Positions 9,109 to 17,872 of a DNA stretch of 64,000 nucleotides are shown here, piece by piece; position 1 is the first letter of the stretch; every line of letters starts with the position of its first letter. The stretch comes from an uncultured Sterolibacterium sp. Lineage in GTDB: Bacteria > Pseudomonadota > Gammaproteobacteria > Burkholderiales > Rhodocyclaceae. Position numbers and translations under genes: made by a program. The notes below the pieces were generated by a model. That model did not search any database. It was not told the DNA's origin and saw nothing but the letters and a program-made list of their open reading frames with translations. The stretch is from contig CAIYYX010000063.1 in assembly GCA_903930535.1 (NCBI GenBank), positions 1-64,000 on the forward strand, in the 5' to 3' direction.

Positions 9109-10415
9109 TGGCAAAATATCCTACCGAGCCGCTGAAGTTCTGGAAGAAGGCGAAACAACTCAGGGATCAGTATTACTTCAACTACGCCAGCGCCCACGAA
9201 AAGGGCGGCATCCGCTGGGGTGCTGCCGGCTGGTCGTTCGACGCCATCCCCACGGCCTTCGGCGACGACGTTTATCCCCTGACGGGAGAGCCCTACGCCG
9301 CGTCCATTGCCCATGACCGCAAGTTCGCCAAGGAATGCCTGGAGAAGGCAGAGTCCATGGGCTTTGCCCGCGATCTGTGCGCCTATATGCGCATCTACTG
9401 GGGCAGCATGCATCTCAACAAATATCTGATGGGCGGGGCGTTTCCGAAACCGGATTTCAATTATCAGACCCAGATCTGCTGCAGCCACTCCAAGTGGTAT
9501 CAGCATGCTTCGAGCTTCGAGAACATTCCGGATTTCTACGTCGATGTTAATGTCGGCGCCTACAAGGACATGGACGAAGGCCGGCTGAACTACGTGGTGG
9601 CGCAGCTCCACGACTCGATCGCCTTCGTCGAGAAGACGACAGGCAGGAAGTGCGACGACGAACTCCTGTTCCGCGCCATCAAGAACGAGATGCGCGCCAC
9701 TTCCCTCTGGGCCGAGATCTGCACCCTCAACAAGGCTGTGCCGGCACCGCTCGACGAGAAGTCGATGTATTCCCTGTATGTGCTGGCCGTCCTGCACAAG
9801 TCTTCGCAGTGGTGCGCAGACTTCTACCAGGAGGTGCTGGACGAGGTCAAGGACAGGGTCGCCCGGGGTATTGCCGCCGTCGGCAACGAGCGCTGCCGCA
9901 TCATGTCAGACACCCAACCGCCCTGGGCCTTCCTGAAGATCTTCCGCTATCTGGAGGAGTTTGGCGCGGTATCCATCGGTTCGCTCTATACCTTCGGCCT
10001 CGAAGGAACCTGGGAGACCCTGCCGGACGGCACCTGGGCGCCGCGCAGGACGCCGATGCAGCTGGGCATAGAATTCACCTCGCGTGACCAGGCCTTGAGG
10101 CTTTACGCCGACTGGAACCTGTCCAAACCCTTGTGGCAGCACTTCTTCGACCCGAACCTGAAAACCGAGATGATGAAGACCATCGTCCGCGATTGGCAGG
10201 TCGATGGGGTGATGATTCACATGAACCGCGGCTGCGAAGGTCTGTCCCTCGGCATCATGGAGAATCGCCTGGGCCTTGCCGCAGCCGGTATCCCGGTGAT
10301 GACTTACGAGGGCAATATGGGCGATGAGCGCGAGTTTGACGAAGGGCGCGCGCAAAACAGGGTCGATTCCTTCATGGAAACGCTCAACCTGAAGCGCGAT
10401 TTCGTCTATGCCTGA
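9108..10415 (+). CDS. Benzoyl-CoA reductase, bzd-type subunit O-like
   Basis: A 435-residue 2-hydroxyacyl-CoA dehydratase-family subunit matching BzdO/BcrB in size and order after the N-like gene. Candidate cluster ligands include Cys91 and the Cys124-Cys125 pair (TQICCSHS), plus a C-terminal NRGCEGLS motif. The two genes overlap by one base, so they form one translational unit, presumably a heterodimer that holds the catalytic iron-sulfur clusters and reduces a CoA-thioester-activated ring. No BzdP/BzdQ or ferredoxin gene follows; a terminator-like hairpin comes directly after the stop. ATP-dependent activation would have to come from elsewhere in the genome. Confidence 0.88.
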   Translation: MAKYPTEPLKFWKKAKQLRDQYYFNYASAHEKGGIRWGAAGWSFDAIPTAFGDDVYPLTGEPYAASIAHDRKFAKECLEKAESMGFARDLCAYMRIYWGSMHLNKYLMGGAFPKPDFNYQTQICCSHSKWYQHASSFENIPDFYVDVNVGAYKDMDEGRLNYVVAQLHDSIAFVEKTTGRKCDDELLFRAIKNEMRATSLWAEICTLNKAVPAPLDEKSMYSLYVLAVLHKSSQWCADFYQEVLDEVKDRVARGIAAVGNERCRIMSDTQPPWAFLKIFRYLEEFGAVSIGSLYTFGLEGTWETLPDGTWAPRRTPMQLGIEFTSRDQALRLYADWNLSKPLWQHFFDPNLKTEMMKTIVRDWQVDGVMIHMNRGCEGLSLGIMENRLGLAAAGIPVMTYEGNMGDEREFDEGRAQNRVDSFMETLNLKRDFVYA

Positions 10416-10425
10416 GTGAAATCGG

Positions 10426-10451
10426 GCCTGGCCTCCCCGCGGTGGCCAGGC
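10426..10451. terminator. Terminator-like hairpin between convergent genes
   Basis: Perfect 8-bp arms GCCTGGCC / GGCCAGGC (10426-10433 and 10444-10451) around a 10-base loop lie between the stop of the BzdO-like gene and the stop of the convergent binding-protein gene. There is no strong T-run, so it may act as a bidirectional or Rho-assisted terminator. Confidence 0.55.
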
Positions 10452-10475
10452 TCAAAGCTGCAATGGGGCAGCCTG

Positions 10476-11555
10476 TTATTTGTTGCGCTTGACGTAGGGA
10501 CCGAGATCCTTGACCACCGCCTCGACGAAGGAATGGTCCACCACCTTCCCGATGTTCACGCTGCCCTCGATCAGCCCCTGCTCCCTGTAGAACTGCAAAT
10601 CCTTCACGAGGCTTGCCTCATTGACCTTGCCGTCGGGATTGGCGCCGTGGGCGACGATGCTCCGGTAGACGGCGGGGTCCTTGATCGGCGTGTATTCGTT
10701 CAGGATGGCAATGATTTCCTCCGCATTCGGACCGGCGAGCTTCGCGCCAAGCAATGCGTCGTTGTAATCCCTTACGCCCCGGATATAGGCGCGCATGAAC
10801 TTTCTTGCCGTGTCGGGGCTGTCCTTGATGAAGATGGCGCCATAAAGCACCACGGCGACTTGTTGGTTCGGATAAAACTCGTCGTTCCCTGCGAAGCGGA
10901 CCGCGGCGCCGAGGTTTACGACGGTTGTGACGTGGGGCTCGGTGGTGATGCTGGCATCCACCGCCTTGTTCTGCAGGGCCATCACGTGCTGCGGGAAGCC
11001 CAGGCTCACCACCGTCACATCGCTGTATGAAAGGCCTCCCTTCTTCAGGGCTTCATTGAGCATCACGGCAGGGCTGGTGCCTGCGGCACTGACGGCCACC
11101 TTCAGCCCCTTCAGGTCCTTGAAGCTCTTAAACCTGCCGCTGTCTATCAGGTCCTTGCGCACCAGGAGCGGGTTATAGCCGAACCCTGGCGGGCTCGATG
11201 CCTTGTCCGCGACAATCTTCACGTCGATTCCACGCGCGATGGCGTTGTAGAGTCCCGCCGACGGCGCTCCGGCCCCCACATCCAGTTGCCCGACGCCGAG
11301 CGGGGCAACCATTTTTGCGGCGGAATTAAAGGCGATGAACTCGACGTTAATCCCTTCCTGCTTGAAGTAGCCCTTCTTCTCGGCGATGAAAAAGCCGGCA
11401 TCGCTGGAGGTGTTGGCGGTGCCGACCTTGACCGTGGCGGCGGTCTGCGCATGAGCATCGGCGAGTCCCAAGCCAGTGGCGAGAGTGACGAGCGCAGCGC
11501 AAATCAGGAAGCGGTCCACCGCCAGTAACCGATACGTGCGAAAAATCATTTGCAT
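10476..11555 (-). CDS. ABC transporter substrate-binding protein, SsuA/TauA/NMT1-like
   Basis: A 359-residue periplasmic binding protein with an N-terminal signal peptide (about residues 1-36, cleavage after AHA) and the SsuA/TauA/ThiY two-lobe fold motifs (VGTANTSSDAGFF, LKGLKVAVSAAGTSP). GAGG precedes the start. It is the last gene of the minus-strand UbiD/EutA-like operon, but no permease or ATPase of this ABC class is adjacent, so its membrane partners must be elsewhere or it may serve as a sensor. An aromatic or sulfonate-like carboxylate ligand is plausible; the sequence does not tell. Confidence 0.88.
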   Translation of the reverse strand: MQMIFRTYRLLAVDRFLICAALVTLATGLGLADAHAQTAATVKVGTANTSSDAGFFIAEKKGYFKQEGINVEFIAFNSAAKMVAPLGVGQLDVGAGAPSAGLYNAIARGIDVKIVADKASSPPGFGYNPLLVRKDLIDSGRFKSFKDLKGLKVAVSAAGTSPAVMLNEALKKGGLSYSDVTVVSLGFPQHVMALQNKAVDASITTEPHVTTVVNLGAAVRFAGNDEFYPNQQVAVVLYGAIFIKDSPDTARKFMRAYIRGVRDYNDALLGAKLAGPNAEEIIAILNEYTPIKDPAVYRSIVAHGANPDGKVNEASLVKDLQFYREQGLIEGSVNIGKVVDHSFVEAVVKDLGPYVKRNK

Positions 11556-11609
11556 ATGCGACCTCGTCGGAAGATTGGATTGTCTAAGCTGTCGGTAACA
11601 CCTGCCTGT

Positions 11610-13205
11610 TCAGCCTGCGCTGCCGGGCTGCTTGCCGGGCTCAAAACCGCCGACCTCGTGATAGACGGTCTTGTTCTCCTCCTCGAAGGCGCGCACCGTC
11701 GGAATCTGCCCGGGCAAGCCGAGTTTTTCCCAGCGCGAGGCAACCTTGTCGTAGGTGGCCTTGGAGAGCGCAGTCCGCTTGGAGAACACCGGCAGGTGGC
11801 GGTGTTCCTTGCAGGCATTGATCAGCGCCTTGGAGCCGTATGGCCGCTTTTCCGGCGGATTCTGCGTCGGGTCCAGCCAGGTGCTCCAGGTATTGCGCAG
11901 GATGTCGATGTCGTCGATCGGATTGCAGCGGCTCGCCATCGCCCAGATCACCTGGTCGGTGTCGGTGGGATCGATGTCCTCGTCGACAGCGATGATCAGC
12001 TTGGTGTAATAAGCCCCCCCCGGAACCTGGGCCGCCAATGCCAGCACCTGGGCTGCGTGACCGGCGTAGCGCTGCTCGAGGCTGATCACCGTCATGCCGA
12101 AGCCGCCGGCAGCGGCCGGGTGGGCATAGACGCCATGGATGCCGGGAATGCCGAGCTTGTCCAGGTCATCCCAAATTTTCGCCGAGCGGATGATGGAGAA
12201 AAACCCGCTCTGCTCGCAGGAGGGGTAGTCGGCCATCAGGGCATTGGTCAGGATGGGTTTGGAACGGTAATGGACGGCGGTCACCTCGACCAGCGGGCAG
12301 CCGGCTTCGGGCCTGCCGTAGTAGCCGGGAAACTCGCCGAACGGGCCTTCGATCTTGACCGAATCCGGCCGGATGATGCCTTCGATGACCAGTTCGGCAT
12401 TGGCCGGCAGGAGCAAATCCGTGGTCGTGCCGCGCACCACGGGAATGGCCTGGCCCTTGATGCCGCCGGCAAATTCGTACTCGGAAATATTCTTCGGAAA
12501 GGTTTGCGAACCCACCATCATGAACAGCGGATCGATACCCCAGGCCGCGGCCACGGGGATGGACTCACCCTTCTGCCAGGCGCGGGTGATGTGCAGGCGG
12601 GCATCCTTGCCCGGCGACAGATACAGTCCCACATGCTTCTTCCCCTGCTGCATCATCCGGTAGGTGCCGATGTTCAGATAGCCCGTATCCGGGTCGCGGG
12701 TAATCACTGCGTCCCCCGTGCCAGCGTAGCGTCCGCCGTCCAGAGGCCAGTGCCTGGGGATGGGCAAGAGATCGAGGTTGATCTGGTCTCCTGTCAGCGT
12801 ATTCTCATACACAGGCGCCTCGCTGCGCGAGACCTCCCGCGGCGGAATGCGCTGCTTGAGCTTGTCCTTCGCCCGGCGTATCAGTTCCACCGTCGGCGTA
12901 TCCACAGGCTCCTCCAGGGTCAGGGCAATGCGCTTGAGACTGGGCCCCAGGATGTTCCACAGCAGTCTTGCGCCGATCGGGCTTTTTTCGAATCCGGCCG
13001 CCTGCTCGAACAGCACCGCGGGCGAAGGTTTCTGCTTCGCCAGGAGATAAGCGATCGCGCTCATTTCCTCGTCCCGGTCCACGGGCTGCTTCACCTGCAC
13101 CAGCTCGTCCATTTCCTCGACGCGCAAGAGCCACTCGCGCAGATCCTGTATCGGCTCGCCCGCCGCGAGTTTTCCTGCCTTTATGCCGCGCTTTTTCATA
13201 TCCAT
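11610..13205 (-). CDS. UbiD-family decarboxylase (UbiD-1)
   Basis: A 531-residue UbiD-family enzyme; these enzymes (de)carboxylate aromatic or alpha,beta-unsaturated acids using prenylated FMN. It retains the Arg of GTYRMM near residue 175 and the paired acidic residues in IEGPFGEF, the E-x4-E part of the E-R-E catalytic triad. The start at 13205 is chosen because GGGGAG lies 5 bases upstream; an upstream in-frame ATG at 13265 has none. It is fourth in the operon ubiD, eutA-like, cupin, ubiD, binding protein. No UbiX prFMN synthase gene is in the window, so the cofactor comes from elsewhere. Confidence 0.93.
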   Translation of the reverse strand: MDMKKRGIKAGKLAAGEPIQDLREWLLRVEEMDELVQVKQPVDRDEEMSAIAYLLAKQKPSPAVLFEQAAGFEKSPIGARLLWNILGPSLKRIALTLEEPVDTPTVELIRRAKDKLKQRIPPREVSRSEAPVYENTLTGDQINLDLLPIPRHWPLDGGRYAGTGDAVITRDPDTGYLNIGTYRMMQQGKKHVGLYLSPGKDARLHITRAWQKGESIPVAAAWGIDPLFMMVGSQTFPKNISEYEFAGGIKGQAIPVVRGTTTDLLLPANAELVIEGIIRPDSVKIEGPFGEFPGYYGRPEAGCPLVEVTAVHYRSKPILTNALMADYPSCEQSGFFSIIRSAKIWDDLDKLGIPGIHGVYAHPAAAGGFGMTVISLEQRYAGHAAQVLALAAQVPGGAYYTKLIIAVDEDIDPTDTDQVIWAMASRCNPIDDIDILRNTWSTWLDPTQNPPEKRPYGSKALINACKEHRHLPVFSKRTALSKATYDKVASRWEKLGLPGQIPTVRAFEEENKTVYHEVGGFEPGKQPGSAG

Positions 13206-13321
13206 GAACACTCCCCAAGTAAAGAATTCGCCAATGGGCTGGATGAGAGCCCCGTGCATTTCCAATCGTAGTTCAGTCTACACCTTGAACTGAGGCCAGC
13301 AGGTCGCGCATTAACCCGACT

Positions 13322-13368
13322 GTCGGCCTGCACCCGTCCGGGTGTCTCCAGCGAAAGACAGACCTGCA
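13322..13368 (-). repeat. Composite palindromic element, degenerate copy
   Basis: On the minus strand this 47-bp block shares with 63797-63843 the inner hairpin ACACCC-GGAC-GGGTGC, the TTTC-N2-TGGA bulge and the AGGCCGAC arm, while its GTAG-head arm has decayed. It lies between the cupin and UbiD-1 genes. The 20-base core GCACCCGTCCGGGTGTCTCC (13330-13349, plus strand) is identical in three places in the window. Confidence 0.7.
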
Positions 13369-13390
13369 CAACGGACCTGACAAGCCGCAG

Positions 13391-14479
13391 TCAGGCACGC
13401 GGTATATTGAACTGACCCATTTTCACCTCGACACCGTTTTTTCCCGTCGCTTCCTCATAAAGTTGCGCGATACGCGGCGACTGGTCTTCATACTCTATTT
13501 GCGCACCGCCTTCTTTCACGCTCGTCGATACGCCGCCAAACAGCGATGCGCGCTTGCTCTCGGTGAAGGGGTAACGGGAACTGCCGAAAGCGGTTGCCAG
13601 ATAGCGCGCCGGCATCGATCCGGTATTGAAATGCTGGTGGAACATCTGGTCAGGCGGCGCGAAAACAGTGCCATGCTTCCAGTCGACGCGCACATAATCC
13701 TGATCGCCTTCAAACCACAACAGAGAGTAGCCTTGTCCAGTCACGCACATGACGTGAAAGTCTGCGGCGTGGCGGTGGCCCTTCTTGTACGTTCCGACCG
13801 GCATCTCGGAAATATGGGCGTGCATCGTTCCGTCGGCCAGGACGAACATGATGTTTTTTCCGCCGGCGCCGCGCTCTGCCCAGTCCTTCAATTCGATCGC
13901 GCCCAGGTCTGGCACGAAGTTGGTCTCCCACAGATGGTTGCCGGGGCGAACCGGAATGAAGTCTCCTTCGCCGCTGAAGTATTTGTCGCCGCCCATGCGT
14001 TCGCCGAAATTCCAGGGATTGGCGAAGATGAACTCGGTGTTGTGGAACATGTTCAGCACAGCAGGCAAATTCGTCGTGCACACGATTCTCGCGGCATCAT
14101 GACCACTGCCGTTGAAGTGGCGATACTCGGCATTCAGGGGGATGGCAAACAGGCTGCCCGGACCCCATTCAAAGCTGTGCCGGCGCCCGTCGGTGGAAGC
14201 GATCGAGGTGCTGCCGCGTCCGGCCAGCACATAAACCACCTCCTCGTAAAGATGGCGCTGCGGTACCGTCGCCTTGCCCGGTCCCAGTTCCAGCAGGAAC
14301 ATGGAAATGAAATCGCCGCGTCCCTTCAGATGCACGGCCGCGCCGCTGACACCGTAGCGAGCCCAGGGCTTTGGTTCTACGGCGAACAAATCAACGCCAA
14401 AGCCTTCGATGACGGGAAGGCCTTCCTCTTTCACCCACTCCAGATAGGGGTCTCGCATCAAGTTGGGTGTCGTGTTCAT
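13391..14479 (-). CDS. Bicupin protein (gentisate dioxygenase-like fold)
   Basis: A 362-residue two-domain cupin. The N-terminal cupin carries PQRHLYEEVVYVL and the C-terminal cupin GHRHAADFHVM plus FHQHF, so at least one full His/Glu metal site appears possible. Relatives are often labelled ethanolamine ammonia-lyase-activating proteins in databases (from memory), which fits the EutA-like gene directly upstream, although ring-cleavage gentisate dioxygenases share this fold. GGAG precedes the ATG by 6 bases. It sits between the EutA-like gene and UbiD-1 in one operon. An oxygenase role seems unlikely beside anaerobic-type enzymes. A metal-dependent isomerase/hydrolase or helper protein is possible. 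Confidence 0.85.
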   Translation of the reverse strand: MNTTPNLMRDPYLEWVKEEGLPVIEGFGVDLFAVEPKPWARYGVSGAAVHLKGRGDFISMFLLELGPGKATVPQRHLYEEVVYVLAGRGSTSIASTDGRRHSFEWGPGSLFAIPLNAEYRHFNGSGHDAARIVCTTNLPAVLNMFHNTEFIFANPWNFGERMGGDKYFSGEGDFIPVRPGNHLWETNFVPDLGAIELKDWAERGAGGKNIMFVLADGTMHAHISEMPVGTYKKGHRHAADFHVMCVTGQGYSLLWFEGDQDYVRVDWKHGTVFAPPDQMFHQHFNTGSMPARYLATAFGSSRYPFTESKRASLFGGVSTSVKEGGAQIEYEDQSPRIAQLYEEATGKNGVEVKMGQFNIPRA

Positions 14480-14510
14480 CTAGTTCTCCATTCGCAAGTA
14501 GTCAATGGTC

Positions 14511-16079
14511 TTAGCGGCCCGCCGGAAACAGCAGCGATTTGATGACGAGGGGTACCACATTGGCCGGCTCCACCATTTTGCCGATATCGACATAATCCAG
14601 TTCCTGCAATTTAACGCCGTCGAGCGAAATCACCGGCCGCGCCACATTCAGTTCATCGGCAAGAATATGCCCGAGCGTCTTCCCGACATCGCCGTCCACC
14701 ATAAGAATAATCGGCAGGCTGCTGGCGTCGTCGAGCGCAATGGCGATTCCCTCCGCCAGGCTGCGCAAGCGAAAATAATGCGGCTCGCCATGCCAGGGAA
14801 TGGCCAGAGCGAGCGCTTGAGCCGGGCTGAGATCGGCGCGCTGCAACGCTGCGTGCACGGCTTGCGCAACTTCAGCCGAAGAAAAGTCGCTATTCGACGC
14901 CAGTGCCGGGAATACCACCGGAACGTTGTGCAAAGGCAGTGCGGCATGGCGGGAAATATGTATGGTCTTGCCGCTGACCTGCACCGTAAATTGCGAGGCG
15001 CCGATCACCGTCGCACGGATGCCATTGCCTGGATCGGTCAGGGTTGCCCCGATGCGCCCGCTTTTGAAAGCGTTCGCGATCTTGTCCGCGAGCGGCTTGG
15101 CAATATCGCCGTAAGTGCGCGCCTCGCGGCCGAACAGATATTCGGAAACGCCGCCGGAGAAGGTGACCAGATGCGGGCGCTCGCTCATGTCGAGCGGCTC
15201 GGTGAGCAGCAGGGTCTGCGCCAATCGCGTCGGCTGCTCGCCGCGGATGCAGGAAATAACGATCTCGGCGAGGGTTTCTATGATGCGCTCCATGTCTTCT
15301 GCTGCCGGCTTTTCCCCCAGAAGCATTGTCAGGCCGAGACTGTCTGCCGTCCGCTGTGCCGACTCGTCAAGCCGGATCAGCCTGTGCTCGGCATCTTGAA
15401 CCAGCAGGCGGCCGCCGACCGCAACCGCGCAGGTAGCTCTCACTTCTCCATTTTGCAGCAGTGCGAATTTCGTCGTGCCGCCGCCCAGATCAACGTTCAG
15501 AACCGTGCGATGAGTGAGCCTGGAATGCTCAGCCGCACCTGAACCGCGTGCAGCGAGGGTGCATTCCAGATGATGGCCGGCCGAGGCGCAGACGAATTTG
15601 CCGGATTCGGCGGCAAAAAGTTGGGCGATCGCCTGCGCATTGATGCGCTTGATCGCCTCTCCCGTCAGAATCACCGCACCGCTGTCGATCGCCTCGCGGC
15701 TAAGATCCGCTGCCTGATAGGCAGCGTCGATAAATTCCTTGAGCTGGACGGCATCGATCGTATTGTCCGGCAGGAATGGCGTGAGCAATATCGGCGACTT
15801 CCACAGTATCTTGCGCTCAACCACGAGATAACTGCTGGACAAGAGTTGCGCCTTGCGCTGCAAATGCACGCGGGCAAACATCAGGTGCGAGGTCGAACTG
15901 CCGATGTCGATGCCGACGGTGGTCAATTCGACGTTGTCGCTTTTCCAGAAAAAATCTGCGAGAGCGCTCTTGTCGGCCTCGGAGTAATCGTGGAAATGGG
16001 TCCCCCCGCCGTCATGAAAATGGCAGGGAGAACCATTATGAAACAGTGGGTGACCGCCGTAGGAAAAGTAATTTCTCAT
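14511..16079 (-). CDS. EutA-like ATPase (ethanolamine ammonia-lyase reactivase family) with His-rich N-terminus
   Basis: A 522-residue ASKHA-fold ATPase that follows EutA along its whole length: phosphate-1 motif GIDIGSSTS (about residues 56-64), phosphate-2 NVDLGGGTT (about 205), a TFSGGVSEY adenosine motif and a C-terminal DYVDIGKM...PLVIKSLLFP end. Known EutA exchanges damaged cobalamin on EutBC, but no eutBC is present here. The first ~45 residues form an unusual extension with HPLFH, CHFHD and THFHD, suggesting metal binding. The ATG at 16079 is preferred; a GTG at 16091 is also in frame and neither has a strong ribosome site. The operon partners are UbiD enzymes and a cupin, suggesting a re-purposed reactivase. 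Confidence 0.85.
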   Translation of the reverse strand: MRNYFSYGGHPLFHNGSPCHFHDGGGTHFHDYSEADKSALADFFWKSDNVELTTVGIDIGSSTSHLMFARVHLQRKAQLLSSSYLVVERKILWKSPILLTPFLPDNTIDAVQLKEFIDAAYQAADLSREAIDSGAVILTGEAIKRINAQAIAQLFAAESGKFVCASAGHHLECTLAARGSGAAEHSRLTHRTVLNVDLGGGTTKFALLQNGEVRATCAVAVGGRLLVQDAEHRLIRLDESAQRTADSLGLTMLLGEKPAAEDMERIIETLAEIVISCIRGEQPTRLAQTLLLTEPLDMSERPHLVTFSGGVSEYLFGREARTYGDIAKPLADKIANAFKSGRIGATLTDPGNGIRATVIGASQFTVQVSGKTIHISRHAALPLHNVPVVFPALASNSDFSSAEVAQAVHAALQRADLSPAQALALAIPWHGEPHYFRLRSLAEGIAIALDDASSLPIILMVDGDVGKTLGHILADELNVARPVISLDGVKLQELDYVDIGKMVEPANVVPLVIKSLLFPAGR

Positions 16080-16104
16080 GCTGATGCCCACGGCTATAGC
16101 GCGC

Positions 16105-16128
16105 GGCCCGGCGAGAGAACGCCGGGCC
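16105..16128 (-). promoter_or_regulatory. Intercistronic hairpin between UbiD-2 and EutA-like genes
   Basis: Perfect 9-bp arms GGCCCGGCG / CGCCGGGCC (16105-16113, 16120-16128) with a 6-base loop start 8 bases after the UbiD-2 stop. There is no T-run on the minus strand, so partial termination, processing or 3'-end protection that lowers expression of the downstream genes is more likely than full termination. Confidence 0.6.
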
Positions 16129-16135
16129 GACCGGC

Positions 16136-17653
16136 CTATTTCAGCAGATAGCCGAATTTCTCCAGCGTCTTCTTCGCCAGTTCGGGACTCGGCATATTGA
16201 CCTTCGGGAACTTGTCGCGCCAGGAGAAGGGGCGGCAGGCGTCAATGATGGCGCGGGAGTTGGTGTTATCACCCCTGTCCTTTTGCTCCGGAGGTATGCG
16301 TGGGTCGAGCGGCGTGCTCCAGGTGTTGGTGATGATGTCGATGGAGGTGGCTGGATCGGAGCGGGTCACCAGCGCCCACATCAGGTCCTCGAGGTTGGAG
16401 ACGTCGATGTCGTCATCGACCACGACCACGTACTTGCCGGCATAGGCGCCGGCGTGGCACATGGCCGCCACATGGCCGGCCTGCTTGGCATGGCCGCCGT
16501 AGCGTTGCTTGATAGAAACACCGAGCAGCAGCCGCGAGCCGCCCACCTCGTGAGCCCACACCGCGGTCACGTCGGGAACGCCTGCCGCCGTGATGTTCTT
16601 GCGAATCAGGGCCGAGCGGGTGACGGCGCGGTAGCGCGCCTGTTCCTCGGGGGGGCGCTGCGGCGGGCAGCCGAGAATGATGGGGTTGTTGCGGTGGTAT
16701 ATCGCCTTGATGTCGAGTACCGGCTCTTCGCGGATGTCGCTGCCGTAGTAGCCAGTCCACTCGCCGAACGGCCCCTCCAGCTTGCGCTTGCCCGGTTGCA
16801 CGAAACCCTCGATGACCATCTCGGCATTTGCCGGAATGGGTAGCCCCGTGACCTTGCCCTTGATTACCTTGACCGCCTTGCCGCGCAGGCCGCCGGCGAT
16901 ATCCAGTTCGCAGACGCCATAGGGCATTTCGGTGCAGGCGAGAAGAAACTGCAGCGGATCGCCGCCGATGACGATGACCACAGGCATCGGCTCATTGCGT
17001 GCTTCGTACTTGTCGCGATGGATTCGCCCGTGCTTGCCGGGAGACATGTAGAAGCCGAGCGTATTCTTGTCGTGGATCATGACGCGATAGGTGCCGACGT
17101 TGATCCATTTTTCCTCGGGGTCAATGGTGATGTTATAGCTGCCCGTGCCGACATAACGCCCGCCGTCGCCTTCGTGCCAGAGGGGGACGGGAAACTTTGT
17201 GATGTCGATGTCGTCTCCGGTGATGACGTTCTCCATCACCGGGCCGGTCTCGACGAACTCGTGGGGGATGGGCTTCAGCTCCCGCATGTAGTTCTCCAGG
17301 AAGGCTTCGGAGAGCTGGAGCTTGGAGTAATGCAGGGGAAAACCCAGGGTGAAGTTCTTGCGCTTGCCGCCGAAGAAATTCGTAAGCACGCGGTAGCCCT
17401 TGGCGCAGCCTGGGATTTCGTCAAAAATCACGCAGGGCGCATTCTCGTCGTGCTGGACGAGCTCGGCAGCCATGCCGATTTCCTCCTGCCAGGTAGCGCC
17501 TTTCACCACCCGGATCTCTCCCAGTTTTTCGGCTTCGAGAATCCACTCGCGAAGGTCTTCGTAGGGGATCTTGAAGCCCAGGGCTTCGCGCTGCTTCTTG
17601 GCTTCCTCGGCGGAAAGCTGCATCGTTGCCATATTGCTGTCTCTCGCGGTCAT
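16136..17653 (-). CDS. UbiD-family decarboxylase (UbiD-2)
   Basis: A 505-residue UbiD-family enzyme and first gene of the minus-strand operon. It has the conserved Arg (GTYRVMIHD), the metal/prFMN-loop MSPGKHGRIH and the acidic pair of LEGPFGEW, so the E-R-E triad is complete. GGGAG lies 8 bases before the ATG at 17653, preferred over an ATG at 17677 with no site. Its promoter region carries an IclR-type operator touching the -10. It resembles UbiD-1 and differs clearly from UbiD-3. Aromatic acid decarboxylation, or carboxylation of an unactivated ring, are both family activities; direction and substrate are unknown. Confidence 0.93.
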   Translation of the reverse strand: MTARDSNMATMQLSAEEAKKQREALGFKIPYEDLREWILEAEKLGEIRVVKGATWQEEIGMAAELVQHDENAPCVIFDEIPGCAKGYRVLTNFFGGKRKNFTLGFPLHYSKLQLSEAFLENYMRELKPIPHEFVETGPVMENVITGDDIDITKFPVPLWHEGDGGRYVGTGSYNITIDPEEKWINVGTYRVMIHDKNTLGFYMSPGKHGRIHRDKYEARNEPMPVVIVIGGDPLQFLLACTEMPYGVCELDIAGGLRGKAVKVIKGKVTGLPIPANAEMVIEGFVQPGKRKLEGPFGEWTGYYGSDIREEPVLDIKAIYHRNNPIILGCPPQRPPEEQARYRAVTRSALIRKNITAAGVPDVTAVWAHEVGGSRLLLGVSIKQRYGGHAKQAGHVAAMCHAGAYAGKYVVVVDDDIDVSNLEDLMWALVTRSDPATSIDIITNTWSTPLDPRIPPEQKDRGDNTNSRAIIDACRPFSWRDKFPKVNMPSPELAKKTLEKFGYLLK

Positions 17654-17720
17654 TTCATGTTCTCCCTGTTCTTGCATCTGGGAACGCTACTCACGTGCCG
17701 GCTGTTTCTTTAGGGCTTGG

Positions 17721-17744
17721 ATTGTAAAGTCCAGATAATGGACT
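17721..17744 (-). promoter_or_regulatory. UbiD-2 promoter with candidate IclR operator
   Basis: The perfect inverted repeat AGTCCA-GATAA-TGGACT (17728-17744, plus strand) sits one base upstream of a minus-strand -10 element TACAAT (17726 down to 17721). The -35 is poor, consistent with a regulator acting at the promoter. The same AGTCCA-N5-TGGACT motif lies in the UbiD-3 promoter at 18803-18819. Confidence 0.72.
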
Positions 17745-17872
17745 AAATATATTCCAGGCTTTGTTTCCGGCGCTCTTGCTCGCAGCCGCGTTGCCATGGC
17801 AGCCCGTCTGCGAAGACTGAGGGAATCCTAGCACCGAATATTAATCGATGTCATGTTCGAGCGATGGAAACT

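Noticed and set aside
11550-13271. 573-residue plus-strand open frame opposite UbiD-1
   Set aside because: It is exactly antisense to a gene with intact UbiD motifs, and the translated sequence has no recognisable domain.
14511-16079. BcrA/BcrD-like ATPase activator for the benzoyl-CoA reductase pair
   Set aside because: It shares the ASKHA fold, but the full-length match, C-terminal end and lack of the activator's cluster-binding cysteines fit EutA and not BcrA/D or HgdC.
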